A stretch of DNA of 64,000 nt. It comes from Dyadobacter sp. MSC1_007 (lineage in GTDB: Bacteria > Bacteroidota > Bacteroidia > Cytophagales > Spirosomataceae). The notes below the pieces were generated by a model that made no database searches, was not told where the DNA came from, and worked only from the letters and a program-made list of their open reading frames with translations. Within the stretch, counting starts at the first letter, position 1. Each line of letters starts with the position of its first letter. Position numbers and translations under genes: made by a program. Positions 8,865 through 17,734 of the stretch are shown piece after piece. The DNA is taken from assembly GCF_023667495.1 (NCBI RefSeq), contig NZ_JAMOZL010000003.1, forward strand, positions 558,001 through 622,000. Direction: 5' to 3'.

Positions 8865-10880
8865 ATGAAATACTTGTGTACTCTCATTCTTGCTTTATTC
8901 GCATTGCAGTCATTCGGGCAGACGCTTGAAGCGGATCGGCTGGCGTTGGTGGCGTTTTATACGACACCGGGGACATCCTGGTTTGACAATCCCGGATGGG
9001 TCGTACCTGGATCGCCAGGAGATAGTCCGTGTGGTTGGACTGGGGTGACATGCGAGGGCGGGCGGGTGACCCGGCTGGACTTGTCAATGTTACAGGTACA
9101 TGGTCCTATTTCGCCTGAGATCGGCAAGCTAACCGCATTAAAGTATTTGAACTTGGAAGGCGGAGGGGCAGAGTTTTTGCCCTGGAATGGCGAGCTTCCT
9201 GTCGAACTCGGAAATCTTATCAATCTGGAATACCTGAATTTAAGTCATAATCAAATTGGAATTGCCAATATGGGGGTTATTGGTAATCTCACCAAATTAA
9301 AGGAATTGGCGGTAACGCCACTGGGTGAAATTCCCGCGCAGTGGGCCAGCCTGGTAAATCTTGAGGTGCTTTTCATGGGTAGTAGGGAAGCCTTTCCACC
9401 TTCGGAACAATATTCATTTCCAAGCTTTTTGACGAGCTTTACTAAACTACGAAAATTGTATCTGATAGGCCAATTGAAGGGTGCATTTCCAGCTCAAATA
9501 GGAAATCTTACTAACCTGGAAATTCTCGAAATAGGGCGCTATCATGATTTGACAGGCCAGATACCTCCTTCGATCGGCAACTTGTCGAAATTAAAGGAAC
9601 TGTTGATTTGGTGGAGTCCTGGTTTGACTGGCCCGATTCCGGCCGAAATAGGACAGCTTACGGGCCTGATCCGCCTTGCTATAAGTGGCGAGAGCGGCTC
9701 AAGGACTGATGCTGGAAGCATCCCCTCTGAGCTGGGTAATCTTACGAATTTACAGTATCTGGAAATTTCTGGTAATGGTATCACTGGTTCAATACCAGCA
9801 AGTTTTGCGAACCTAACCAACTTAATTAGCCTCGGGTTAGCGAGCAACCAACTGTCGGGGAACATACCGGCCTTCCTCGGCGGTTTGTCAAGCATCAAAA
9901 GCATCGACCTGGGATTTAATCAATTCAGCGGCACAATACCCGTCGAACTGACGACCATGCCTGCGCTAACCAATCTTAGTGTAATACGTAATGGGTTGAC
10001 GGGCCCCTTACCTGATTTATCAGGCTTGCCTTCAACTTTCAAGGTAAATCTGATCTGGAACAAATTCACTTTTGCAGGATTGGAGCAAAATATCTCAAAA
10101 TTAAATGGTTACTCATGGCAGGATACCGTTCCTATGTTTGCAAATGGAACGCAAGCCACAAATTTGATGGGCTATCCGGCCACTTTATCGGTTGATGTTG
10201 GCGGAACCCCTGCTAACAATACATATCGTTGGTATAAGAATAATCAGTTGCAGGCAACCAACGTTGGCAACCCGAATTTCTTGGCTTTGGACGAGGCGAC
10301 TTATCACGTTGTGGTCACTAATAGCCAACTACCATTGCTGGCATTGCAAAGTGTGAGTTATACAATAGTTCGCCTACCTGTGGTGCTGGTCAAATTCCAA
10401 GGCGTTCGGTCGCTTGAAGGCAGTAAACTAACCTGGAAAACCACTTCCGAAACCAACAACAAAGGCTTCGAAATAGAACGCAGCGCCGATGCGCGGGCAT
10501 TTGGGAAAATTGGTTTTGTGGATGGCAATGGCGATACCAAGGAAGATAAAACTTATCATTTCACGGATTTGCAGCCATTTGAAACAAGCTACTATCGGTT
10601 GAAACAGCTGGATTATGATGGCAAGTTTGAGTATTCGAAGGTGATTGCGGTGAGAGGAGATCAAGTTGAGATAAAAGTGTATCCTAATCCCGCGCAGGAA
10701 TATCTGACTATTTCCGGCATTGAAGCGGGTACCGAAGTTTCCATCATTAATGAAAGCGGAAGAGTCGTATTAAAGAGCCGAATAAATCCGAAGCAACCGA
10801 TTGCGATCGGCGGGTTGCGTGCCGGATTGTACAATGTCCTGGCTGGTGGTGTCAGCAAAAAGTTGCTGATCAATCGGTAG
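8865..10880 (+). CDS. Secreted LRR protein with T9SS sorting domain (paralog 2)
   Basis: A 671-aa paralog of the upstream gene with the same order: signal peptide (ends QSFGQ), LRRNT_2-like cap (SPCGWTGVTCEGGRVTRLD), LRRs, Ig-like segment (YRWYKNNQLQ), LTWKTTSETNNKGFEIERS segment and T9SS type A sorting domain ending KKLLINR. It is longer because it carries extra LRR units (about residues 215-400, for example GNGITGSIPASFANLTNL). The N-terminal LRRs and extreme C-terminus are nearly identical to paralog 1, while the segment VIAVRGDQVEIKVYPNPAQE is shared with paralog 3, a mosaic pattern. The start context (CAGAGCC before ATGAAATACTTG) recurs before paralog 3, fixing the start. Confidence 0.93.
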   Translation: MKYLCTLILALFALQSFGQTLEADRLALVAFYTTPGTSWFDNPGWVVPGSPGDSPCGWTGVTCEGGRVTRLDLSMLQVHGPISPEIGKLTALKYLNLEGGGAEFLPWNGELPVELGNLINLEYLNLSHNQIGIANMGVIGNLTKLKELAVTPLGEIPAQWASLVNLEVLFMGSREAFPPSEQYSFPSFLTSFTKLRKLYLIGQLKGAFPAQIGNLTNLEILEIGRYHDLTGQIPPSIGNLSKLKELLIWWSPGLTGPIPAEIGQLTGLIRLAISGESGSRTDAGSIPSELGNLTNLQYLEISGNGITGSIPASFANLTNLISLGLASNQLSGNIPAFLGGLSSIKSIDLGFNQFSGTIPVELTTMPALTNLSVIRNGLTGPLPDLSGLPSTFKVNLIWNKFTFAGLEQNISKLNGYSWQDTVPMFANGTQATNLMGYPATLSVDVGGTPANNTYRWYKNNQLQATNVGNPNFLALDEATYHVVVTNSQLPLLALQSVSYTIVRLPVVLVKFQGVRSLEGSKLTWKTTSETNNKGFEIERSADARAFGKIGFVDGNGDTKEDKTYHFTDLQPFETSYYRLKQLDYDGKFEYSKVIAVRGDQVEIKVYPNPAQEYLTISGIEAGTEVSIINESGRVVLKSRINPKQPIAIGGLRAGLYNVLAGGVSKKLLINR

Positions 10881-10918
10881 CATCTTCACTTTCCTTATCC
10901 ATGTTAATATTCAGAGCC

Positions 10919-12715
10919 ATGAAATACTTGTATACTTTCGTTCTTGCTTTATTCGCATTGCAGTCATTCGCGCAGACGTTGGAGACCGACCGGCTGGCAT
11001 TGGTTGCAATTTATAACCAGGCTAACGGTCCTGATTGGGGAACCAATTGGGTGGTGCCGGGTACCACTGGCGACAGCCCTTGCGGATGGGATGGTGTGAC
11101 TTGTGCCGGTGGCCGGGTGACACGGCTTATTTTATCAGCTGCGCCGGCTAAGGCACCGTTGCCACCGGAAATCGGTAATCTTTCAGAATTGACTCATCTC
11201 GATTTATGGACAGAGACTTTTGGGCCAGGGTTTATGGGGCTCATACCCTCGCAGCTTGGTAATCTCTCCAAGCTCGAGTATCTGAGACTTGATGGTAATT
11301 ATTTCAGTGCTCAGGACGTATCTGTAATCGGGAATCTTACGAGTCTGAAAGAACTAAGCATGAATCCCTTGGGGGATATCCCAGCCAGTTTTGCAAATTT
11401 GGTCAATCTCGAGCGCTGCACAATTGGCCAGTACGATCCGTTTCCTGTTGGCGTTTGGGAACTGGCATCTCCAAATGCTATTTATCAATGGCCTAAAATC
11501 AAGGTGCTGAGGATGGCTGGTGTAAAGTTTACGACTCCGATATCAAGCCAGATAGGGAATCTGGTTACGCTCGATACCCTGGAATTGGGGGCGTTGACGG
11601 GACCTATTCCAGCCGAAATCGGCTTGCTTACCAATTTGACCTATCTTTCAATTGCTGGCGGGTACCTTTCGAGCACCGGAACCGGAAATATTCCGGTTCA
11701 ACTGGGTAATCTCACAAACTTAAAATTCCTGGAAATTTCAAACATTGGCCTGACGGGGACGATACCGGCATCGTTCAACAACTTAACGAATCTGAAGACC
11801 CTGTCTTTAAGGGATAACGCGTTGACTGGCCCCATTCCAGATCTTACCAGTATTCCATTGGCAACGGCGGTCGATATCAGCAAGAACAAATTCACGTTTG
11901 CCGGAATGGAAGAGAATATCAGCCGTTTGGATATATATAGTGGTCAAGCAAAAATCCCTTTGCACGCGAATGTTATTATGGGTGAAATTGGAGGAAGAGT
12001 AAATGGTGAGCTAGCGGGAGGCTTGTTTGTTTTTGCCGGAGGCACACTGGCTAATAATACTTATCGTTGGTACAAGAACGGCGCACTTTTTACAACAACG
12101 GTGGGCAATGAAGAATTGTGGACAGATGAAGGCCTTTACCGTGTAGAGGTGACCAATAGTCTGGTGCCAGGACTGACGCTGGTAAGCGAAGACTATAACC
12201 TTATCAGACTACCCGTTACCCTCGTCTCCTTCGATGGTAAATCCGAAAACTCTCAAACCAAACTAACCTGGAAAACCACTTCTGAAACCAACAACAAAGG
12301 CTTTGAAATAGAACGCAGCGCCGATGCGCGGACATTTGAGAAGATCGGGTTTGTGGATGGCAATGGCGATACGAAGGAAGATGAAATGTATCATTTTACC
12401 GATTTGCAGCCATTTGAAACGAGCTACTATCGTCTGAAACAGTTGGATTATGACGGCAAGTTTGAGTATTCGAAAGTGATTGCTGTGAGAGGGGATCAGG
12501 TTGAGATAAAAGTGTATCCCAACCCGGCGCAGGAGCTACTGACAGTTTCCGGCACGAAAAGCAAATCCGATGTCCGGATATACAACAATGCAGGCAGGCT
12601 GGTCATGAAGCATGGGCTGAATGCAAATGGACAGGTGGATATCAAAGGGCTATCTAATGGAATTTACAACGTCACGATCGGAGGATATTCTAAAAAACTG
12701 CTGATTCAGCGGTAG
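10919..12715 (+). CDS. Secreted LRR protein with T9SS sorting domain (paralog 3)
   Basis: A 598-aa paralog. The start is taken as the ATG at 10919 (MKYLYTFVLALFALQSFAQ) because the preceding bases repeat those before paralog 2; an in-frame ATG at 10901 would only put an extension before the signal peptide. Domain order is signal peptide, LRRNT_2-like cap (SPCGWDGVTCAGGRVTRL), plant-type LRRs, Ig-like segment (YRWYKNGALF), LTWKTTSETNNKGFEIERS segment and sorting domain. Its LRR region is the most divergent of the three, and its last 60 residues (SGTKSKSDVRIYNNAGRL to KKLLIQR) differ from paralogs 1 and 2. It is the last gene of the cluster and is followed by a strong terminator. Confidence 0.92.
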   Translation: MKYLYTFVLALFALQSFAQTLETDRLALVAIYNQANGPDWGTNWVVPGTTGDSPCGWDGVTCAGGRVTRLILSAAPAKAPLPPEIGNLSELTHLDLWTETFGPGFMGLIPSQLGNLSKLEYLRLDGNYFSAQDVSVIGNLTSLKELSMNPLGDIPASFANLVNLERCTIGQYDPFPVGVWELASPNAIYQWPKIKVLRMAGVKFTTPISSQIGNLVTLDTLELGALTGPIPAEIGLLTNLTYLSIAGGYLSSTGTGNIPVQLGNLTNLKFLEISNIGLTGTIPASFNNLTNLKTLSLRDNALTGPIPDLTSIPLATAVDISKNKFTFAGMEENISRLDIYSGQAKIPLHANVIMGEIGGRVNGELAGGLFVFAGGTLANNTYRWYKNGALFTTTVGNEELWTDEGLYRVEVTNSLVPGLTLVSEDYNLIRLPVTLVSFDGKSENSQTKLTWKTTSETNNKGFEIERSADARTFEKIGFVDGNGDTKEDEMYHFTDLQPFETSYYRLKQLDYDGKFEYSKVIAVRGDQVEIKVYPNPAQELLTVSGTKSKSDVRIYNNAGRLVMKHGLNANGQVDIKGLSNGIYNVTIGGYSKKLLIQR

Positions 12716-12738
12716 CCGAGTAAGGTTATTTTCATTTA

Positions 12739-12776
12739 AAAAGGTCTGGACTATTAGCGAATAGTCCGGACCTTTT
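12739..12776 (+). terminator. Intrinsic terminator after the LRR cluster
   Basis: Stem of 17 bp (arms 12739-12755 and 12760-12776, one mismatch, core GTCTGGACTATT / AATAGTCCGGAC) with a 4-nt loop AGCG, followed by TTTTGTTTTT. It closes the three-gene LRR unit. The remaining 190 nt up to the rhamnose gene hold no gene; a 10-bp direct repeat TTCCTAATCT occurs there at 12792 and 12864. Confidence 0.88.
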
Positions 12777-12966
12777 GTTTTTAGTATAAACTTCCTAATC
12801 TCACATTAATTCTCAATTTATTTCAACATGCAGGATACAACAGGACGGTGCGTATAGCTAAGTTTCCTAATCTTGTGCCTGGGTTCAGAGTAGTATTTAT
12901 CTGTGGAAATACTTTCTGCAAAGAAGATCTTTTACCTCAAAAACGATAAATAATCAAGAAACAAAT

Positions 12967-15090
12967 ATGAGCAGTTCTAAAGTAAGCCAGTACAGGTATG
13001 TAAGCTATTTATGGGATGAAGAGAAAGCCGCTTCTCTGGGTGATGATCAGGTGGCGCTTCTTTTGTACCGTTCGAATCTGTTGGGTGCGGATCTTCGTCT
13101 GACCAACTATGCTGGTGGAAACACGAGCTGTAAAACGATCGAAAAAGACCCATTGACAGGCAATCCCGTGGAAGTGATGTGGATCAAAGGCTCGGGAGGC
13201 GATATTGGTACTTTAACAAGAAGCGGCCTGGCAGGGCTTTACTCGGACCGTCTGCACAGCCTCAAAAATATTTACCGCGGACTGGAATTTGAAGATGAAA
13301 TGGTGGAATTGTTCAACCATTGCATTTATGATCTGAAATCAAAAGCGCCTTCCATCGATACGCCGCTGCATGGTTTATTGCCATTCAAGCATATCGATCA
13401 CCTTCATCCCGATGCGCTGATCGCCATCGCCGCTTCCAAAGAAGGAGAGGCCATTACCAAAGAACTTTTCAATGGAGAGCTTGCGTGGGTGCCCTGGCAG
13501 CGTCCCGGCTTTGATCTTGGATTAAAGCTGGAACAAGCGTTGGCAGAAAACCCCGGCATCCGTGGTATCGTATTGGGCGGACATGGATTGTTCACCTGGG
13601 GCGACACTGCCTATGAATCCTACATTAATACACTCGACACGATCGAGAGAGCGTCGGAATACCTGAACGAGAATTACGGTAAGAAACGTCCGGTTTTCGG
13701 AGGTCAGCGTATCGAAAGCGAGCCGAAAGAACGTCGCGCTACAATCGCCGGGAAATTGGCCCCTTACCTTCGCGGCCTTGCTTCGGAGCAACAGGCGATG
13801 ATCGGTCACTTTACGGATGACGCACGCGTTTTGGAATTCATTGCGAGCAACGATCTCGATAAACTGGCGCCTCTTGGAACCAGCTGCCCCGACCACTTCC
13901 TGCGCACCAAGATCCGTCCGCTGGTATTGGACCTTCCTTTTGAAAAGCTGGAAGCCACCGATCAGGAGATTTTGGACCACATCAGACCTCAATTTGAAGC
14001 ATACCGCGCAGACTACCAGGCATATTACGATCGCTGCAAGCATAGCAACAGCCCCGCAGTACGCGACCCGAATCCGGTTATCATCCTGCTTCCAGGTGTA
14101 GGGATGTTCTCTTTTGCCAAAGACAAACAAACTGCCCGTGTTGCCGCTGAGTTTTATATCAATGCGATCAATGTAATGAAGGGCGCCGAGGCTATCTCTT
14201 CTTACGTGTCGCTGCCCGAGCAGGAAGCATTCGATATCGAATACTGGTTGCTGGAAGAAGCCAAATTACAGCGCATGCCAAAAGAGAAATCGGTTTCGCG
14301 TAAAGTAGCATTCGTTACGGGTGGCTCAGGCGGTATCGGCAAAGCCATCGCGCAAAAGTTATTGCAGGAAGGCGCTTGCGTAGTCATTTCCGACATCGAC
14401 GAAAAAGCATTGGCTGAAACCAAGGCGGAATTCGATGCGAAATTCGGGAAGGATTTCTCTGATACCACCGTTGCGAACGTACTGGATGATCAGCAGATCA
14501 AAGCAGCCTTGCACGCTACCAAACTGAAATATGGCGGTGTCGATATCATTGTAAACTGTGCAGGCTTGTCTATTTCAAAACCTTTGGCAGAAACAACGAT
14601 CAAGGATTGGGATATTTTGCAGGATGTATTGGTGAAAGGCCAATTCCTCGTTTCGCAGGAATCGGTTGCGATCATGCGTCAGCAAGGCCTTGGTGGTGAT
14701 ATTATCAATATTGCCAGCAAAAACGGCATTGTTTCCGGACCTAATAATGTGGCTTACGGAACAGCCAAAGCAGCTCAGCAACATATGACACGTCTGTTGG
14801 CAGCCGAACTCGGACCTGACAGAATTCGTGTGAATGTAGTAAACCCGGATGCCGTAATCGCCGGAAGCAAGATCTGGGAAAGCGGCTGGGCAGCGGGCCG
14901 TGCAAAAGCATACGGCATTAAGGTGGAGGAACTTCCTGCTTACTACGCAAAACGGACCGTGCTGAATGCTGAGATCCACACGGAGGATATAGCGAATGGC
15001 GTTTATATTTTCGTAAGCGGCTTGCTCAACAAAAGCACCGGAAATGTGATCAACGTGGATGGTGGTGTTCCTGCGGCATTCCTCAGATAA
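12967..15090 (+). CDS. Bifunctional rhamnulose-1-phosphate aldolase / short-chain dehydrogenase
   Basis: A 707-aa two-domain enzyme of L-rhamnose catabolism, of the type called RhaE-RhaW in Bacillus. Residues about 20-400 are a class II (zinc) aldolase/adducin domain (TNYAGGNTSCK, metal-type His in PLHGLLPFKHIDHLHPDA, GGHGLFTWG). Residues about 440-707 are a Rossmann short-chain dehydrogenase with VTGGSGGIGKAIA, NCAG and YGTAK. Expected reaction: cleavage of L-rhamnulose-1-phosphate to dihydroxyacetone phosphate and L-lactaldehyde, and oxidation or reduction of the lactaldehyde by the second domain. The next gene is an L-rhamnose isomerase, which fits. The specific assignment to rhamnose rather than another deoxysugar rests on that neighbour. 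Confidence 0.9.
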   Translation: MSSSKVSQYRYVSYLWDEEKAASLGDDQVALLLYRSNLLGADLRLTNYAGGNTSCKTIEKDPLTGNPVEVMWIKGSGGDIGTLTRSGLAGLYSDRLHSLKNIYRGLEFEDEMVELFNHCIYDLKSKAPSIDTPLHGLLPFKHIDHLHPDALIAIAASKEGEAITKELFNGELAWVPWQRPGFDLGLKLEQALAENPGIRGIVLGGHGLFTWGDTAYESYINTLDTIERASEYLNENYGKKRPVFGGQRIESEPKERRATIAGKLAPYLRGLASEQQAMIGHFTDDARVLEFIASNDLDKLAPLGTSCPDHFLRTKIRPLVLDLPFEKLEATDQEILDHIRPQFEAYRADYQAYYDRCKHSNSPAVRDPNPVIILLPGVGMFSFAKDKQTARVAAEFYINAINVMKGAEAISSYVSLPEQEAFDIEYWLLEEAKLQRMPKEKSVSRKVAFVTGGSGGIGKAIAQKLLQEGACVVISDIDEKALAETKAEFDAKFGKDFSDTTVANVLDDQQIKAALHATKLKYGGVDIIVNCAGLSISKPLAETTIKDWDILQDVLVKGQFLVSQESVAIMRQQGLGGDIINIASKNGIVSGPNNVAYGTAKAAQQHMTRLLAAELGPDRIRVNVVNPDAVIAGSKIWESGWAAGRAKAYGIKVEELPAYYAKRTVLNAEIHTEDIANGVYIFVSGLLNKSTGNVINVDGGVPAAFLR

Positions 15091-15112
15091 AAAAATAAGA
15101 ACATATCGGATC

Positions 15113-15146
15113 AGACTTGCCAGGTTGTCAAAAGCTTGGCAAGTCT
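15113..15146 (+). other. Intercistronic hairpin between aldolase and isomerase
   Basis: Arms AGACTTGCCA (15113-15122) and TGGCAAGTCT (15137-15146), 10 bp perfect, 14-nt loop, then GTTTTC. It lies 23 nt after the aldolase stop and 25 nt before the isomerase ATG. The short T-run makes it a weak terminator or an mRNA-processing or stability element; which one is not shown. Confidence 0.5.
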
Positions 15147-15170
15147 GTTTTCATACCAAACCATTTCCAT

Positions 15171-16454
15171 ATGAAAATCGAACAATATCAGATCGACCAG
15201 CATAACGACAGTCTTTTTTCGCGGCATAACAACCAGTTTATCTACATCAAAGAACAACTGGGCGAACAGGGGATCAATGCAAATGACATTGTAAAAGCAT
15301 TGGAGGATTTCCAGGTAGCGATCCCTAGTTGGGCATTGGGTACGGGAGGCACGCGTTTCGGGCGATTTTCAGGTGGTGGTGAGCCGCGTTCGCTGGAAGA
15401 GAAAATTGAGGACGTAGGACTGCTTCATGCGCTAAACCAGTCGAGCGGATCGATTTCGCTGCATATACCCTGGGATATTCCCGGTCAGGCGAAACCGATC
15501 ATCGATCTGGCAACGTCGCTGAACCTGAAATTCGACGCGGTCAATTCCAATACTTTCCAGGATCAGAAGGACCAGGAGCATTCCTACAAGTTTGGGTCGC
15601 TGTCGCACGTGGATGCGAAAGTGCGGAAGCAGGCAGTCGATCATAATATCGAAGTAATCAAATATGGAAAAGATCTTGGATCAAAAGCATTATCCATCTG
15701 GCTTTCGGATGGCTCCTGCTTTCCGGGACAGGCCAACTTTGTGAGGTCGTTCCAGAATACACTGGAATCATTGCAGGAAATTTACGCCGCATTGCCCGAC
15801 GATTGGAAAGTATATGTCGAATACAAAGCATATGAACCCAATTTTTATTCGACAGTAATTCAGGACTGGGGAAGCTCGCTGCTATTTTGCCAAAAGCTGG
15901 GCGCCAAGGCCGATGTACTGGTTGATTTGGGACACCACTTGCCCAATGCGAACATCGAGCAAATCGTTGCAACACTGATGATGGAGGGTCGCTTGGCCGG
16001 TTTCCATTTCAATGACTCCAAATATGGCGATGATGACCTTACAGTAGGAAGCATTCGTCCTTATATGCTGTTCCTGATTTTTGTAGAATTGGTGGAAGGG
16101 ATGAAACGGGCAGGACGCGCAAGTGATACTTACGCCTGGATGATCGACGCGAGCCATAATGTAAAAGACCCGTTGGAAGACTTGCTGCAATCAGTAGAAG
16201 CGATTTTGCTGGCTTACGCACAGTCATTGATCGTCGACAGGAAGAAACTCGATCAGGCCAGAAGCCAGAACGACGTGGTACTTGCACAGCAGATATTACA
16301 GAATGCATTCCGCACCGACGTGCGCCCGCTCGTGCGCGAAGCAATGCGCCTGAGCGGCGGCGCATTGGACCCAATCGGCCTGTTCCGCAATCTTAGCGTC
16401 CGCTCAGAATTAATGAACGAGCGCGGAAAGGTTACGGTAGCAACGGGACTTTGA
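15171..16454 (+). CDS. rhaI: L-rhamnose isomerase (RhaI type, TIM barrel)
   Basis: A 427-aa sugar isomerase. The start is the ATG at 15171 (MKIEQYQIDQHNDSLF); an upstream TTG at 15117 is in frame but falls inside the intercistronic hairpin. Features match the rhamnose-isomerase group found in rhizobia and Streptomyces rather than the E. coli RhaA type: IPSWALGTGGTRFGRF near residue 50, LHIPWDIP, metal-ligand-type VDLGHHLPNANIEQIVA and AGFHFNDSKYGDDDLTVGS. It would convert L-rhamnose to L-rhamnulose. It follows the aldolase/dehydrogenase by 80 nt. The kinase needed between the two reactions is not present in this window, so it must be elsewhere or a different route is used. Confidence 0.9.
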   Translation: MKIEQYQIDQHNDSLFSRHNNQFIYIKEQLGEQGINANDIVKALEDFQVAIPSWALGTGGTRFGRFSGGGEPRSLEEKIEDVGLLHALNQSSGSISLHIPWDIPGQAKPIIDLATSLNLKFDAVNSNTFQDQKDQEHSYKFGSLSHVDAKVRKQAVDHNIEVIKYGKDLGSKALSIWLSDGSCFPGQANFVRSFQNTLESLQEIYAALPDDWKVYVEYKAYEPNFYSTVIQDWGSSLLFCQKLGAKADVLVDLGHHLPNANIEQIVATLMMEGRLAGFHFNDSKYGDDDLTVGSIRPYMLFLIFVELVEGMKRAGRASDTYAWMIDASHNVKDPLEDLLQSVEAILLAYAQSLIVDRKKLDQARSQNDVVLAQQILQNAFRTDVRPLVREAMRLSGGALDPIGLFRNLSVRSELMNERGKVTVATGL

Positions 16455-16493
16455 TTGTCGCAATGAGCAGAATTGTCAGCTTCAGCGTCCTGC

Positions 16494-16557
16494 TGTCGCC
16501 CTGAGCGCAGTCGAAGGGCATCGTGCGGGATGCCCTTCGACTGCGCTCAGGGCGACA
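16494..16557. repeat. REP-like perfect inverted repeat (29-bp stem)
   Basis: Arms 16494-16522 and 16529-16557 are perfect reverse complements of 29 bp with a 6-nt loop (GTGCGG). The arm core is CCCTGAGCGCAGTCGAAGGG. It sits between convergent rhaI and the GntR gene, 40 nt after rhaI and 17 nt from the GntR stop, so it could serve as a bidirectional transcription stop. No T-tract follows, and the sequence is typical of dispersed intergenic repeats (recollection, not a search). Confidence 0.85.
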
Positions 16558-16573
16558 ATAGCGATGACATTTT

Positions 16574-17593
16574 TTATAACGATTTCCTCCGGATCAGCGT
16601 AAAAGGGTTTTTGACGACAGCCCTTTTACCTTCCCGGATGATTTCCGCTGCGGTCTTGCCCATTTGCTCGTGATCTGTTGAAATGGTCGTAATACCGTCA
16701 AGCAGAATTTCTTTCAATGGTGTCTCATTGTAGGAGATGATACCAATGTCCTTCCCGATTGTTAATTGCTGTTCCTTGCATTTCTTGATGAGGTTTACAA
16801 GATCGTTTTCTTCGATCACGACATAAGCGGTATCCTTAACCGCCGTGCTGTTTTCGTGGAAATCGTACATGATCTCGTGCTCGAACTCGTGCTGAATGCA
16901 AAAAATCCGGAACCCTTTGATGATCTCTTTCGGATAGCGGATAATGGTCGGGAAGATCAGGATCAGCTTTTTGTATACTTTTAAAAGATCCAGTGCCTCG
17001 TTCAAGGCGTGGACAATATCCTTTTCAAAATTCTGGAAAACAGATGAATGCTTCTTGCTGTTGAATTCAATGTCCTTGTCCAGCAGGATCAGTTTCTCTG
17101 GCGGTATCATTTTAAGGGTCTCAATGGCCTCTTCCGCTTTTTCATAGAAGTGCGGCATGATCACATAATAGTCGTACTCTCCCAGACTGTTTTTGATCAG
17201 GTTTTTGAAAATATTGATATTGGAATGATGAATATGCAGGTCGACATTCACGTTGCGCCCTATATTCTCTACAAAAGCATTGTAAACCTGTTTTTTATAA
17301 TTACTGATCTTATTGAAAACCAGCAGGATGCGCAGTGACGTCTCTATGTCGACGCGGTTAATAAAATAGCCTTTCCCCCGGACGGAGATCAGCACGCCGT
17401 CTTTAATCAGATGCTTGTAAGCCTTTTCGACGGTATCCCGCGAGAGCAGGTATTCCTCACTAAGCTGGTTGATCGATGGTATCTTGTCGCCCCTTTTTAA
17501 TTTTCCTTTACTAATCGCCTGTAACAGCGATTTGATGATCTGCATGTACTTCGGTGCACTCTCCTTAAACTCGATATCAAATTGTATTTCCAT
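16574..17593 (-). CDS. GntR-family regulator with LacI-like effector domain
   Basis: A 339-aa transcription factor. Residues about 10-78 are a GntR winged helix (KYMQIIKSLLQAISKGKLK, IPSINQLSEEYLLSRDTVEK, GKGYFIN). Residues about 80-339 resemble a periplasmic-binding-protein/LacI sensor (RILLVFNKIS, YYVIMPHFYEKAEEAIE, DIGIISYNETPLKEIL, TISTDHEQMGKTAAEII). It faces the rhamnose genes tail to tail, with the REP-like hairpin between them. This pairing suggests that it controls rhamnose use in response to a sugar or sugar phosphate, but this is inference from position; no operator was identified upstream of the aldolase gene. Confidence 0.9.
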   Translation of the reverse strand: MEIQFDIEFKESAPKYMQIIKSLLQAISKGKLKRGDKIPSINQLSEEYLLSRDTVEKAYKHLIKDGVLISVRGKGYFINRVDIETSLRILLVFNKISNYKKQVYNAFVENIGRNVNVDLHIHHSNINIFKNLIKNSLGEYDYYVIMPHFYEKAEEAIETLKMIPPEKLILLDKDIEFNSKKHSSVFQNFEKDIVHALNEALDLLKVYKKLILIFPTIIRYPKEIIKGFRIFCIQHEFEHEIMYDFHENSTAVKDTAYVVIEENDLVNLIKKCKEQQLTIGKDIGIISYNETPLKEILLDGITTISTDHEQMGKTAAEIIREGKRAVVKNPFTLIRRKSL

Positions 17594-17672
17594 TAATCAA
17601 AGCGGGTTTGGAATCAAGCTAAAAATAACATTTTTCTGCCTTTTTAACCGTAAAACGCAAGTCTTATAAACA

Positions 17673-17718
17673 AAAAACAACCCGGCGGGAAATACTACTA
17701 TCCCGCCGGGTTGTTTTT
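17673..17718. terminator. Strong terminator hairpin between GntR and DUF6600 genes
   Basis: Arms of 18 bp at 17673-17690 and 17701-17718 (core CAACCCGGCGGGA / TCCCGCCGGGTTG) with a 10-nt loop. Flanked by A-tract and T-tract, so it can act in both directions; on the minus strand it ends the DUF6600 gene. Confidence 0.88.
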
Positions 17719-17734
17719 ATGTTAAGTCTTGAAA

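Noticed and set aside
12792-12873. Direct repeat TTCCTAATCT upstream of the rhamnose aldolase gene
   Set aside because: Only 10 bp and 72 bp apart, not palindromic and not placed relative to any visible promoter; could be chance.
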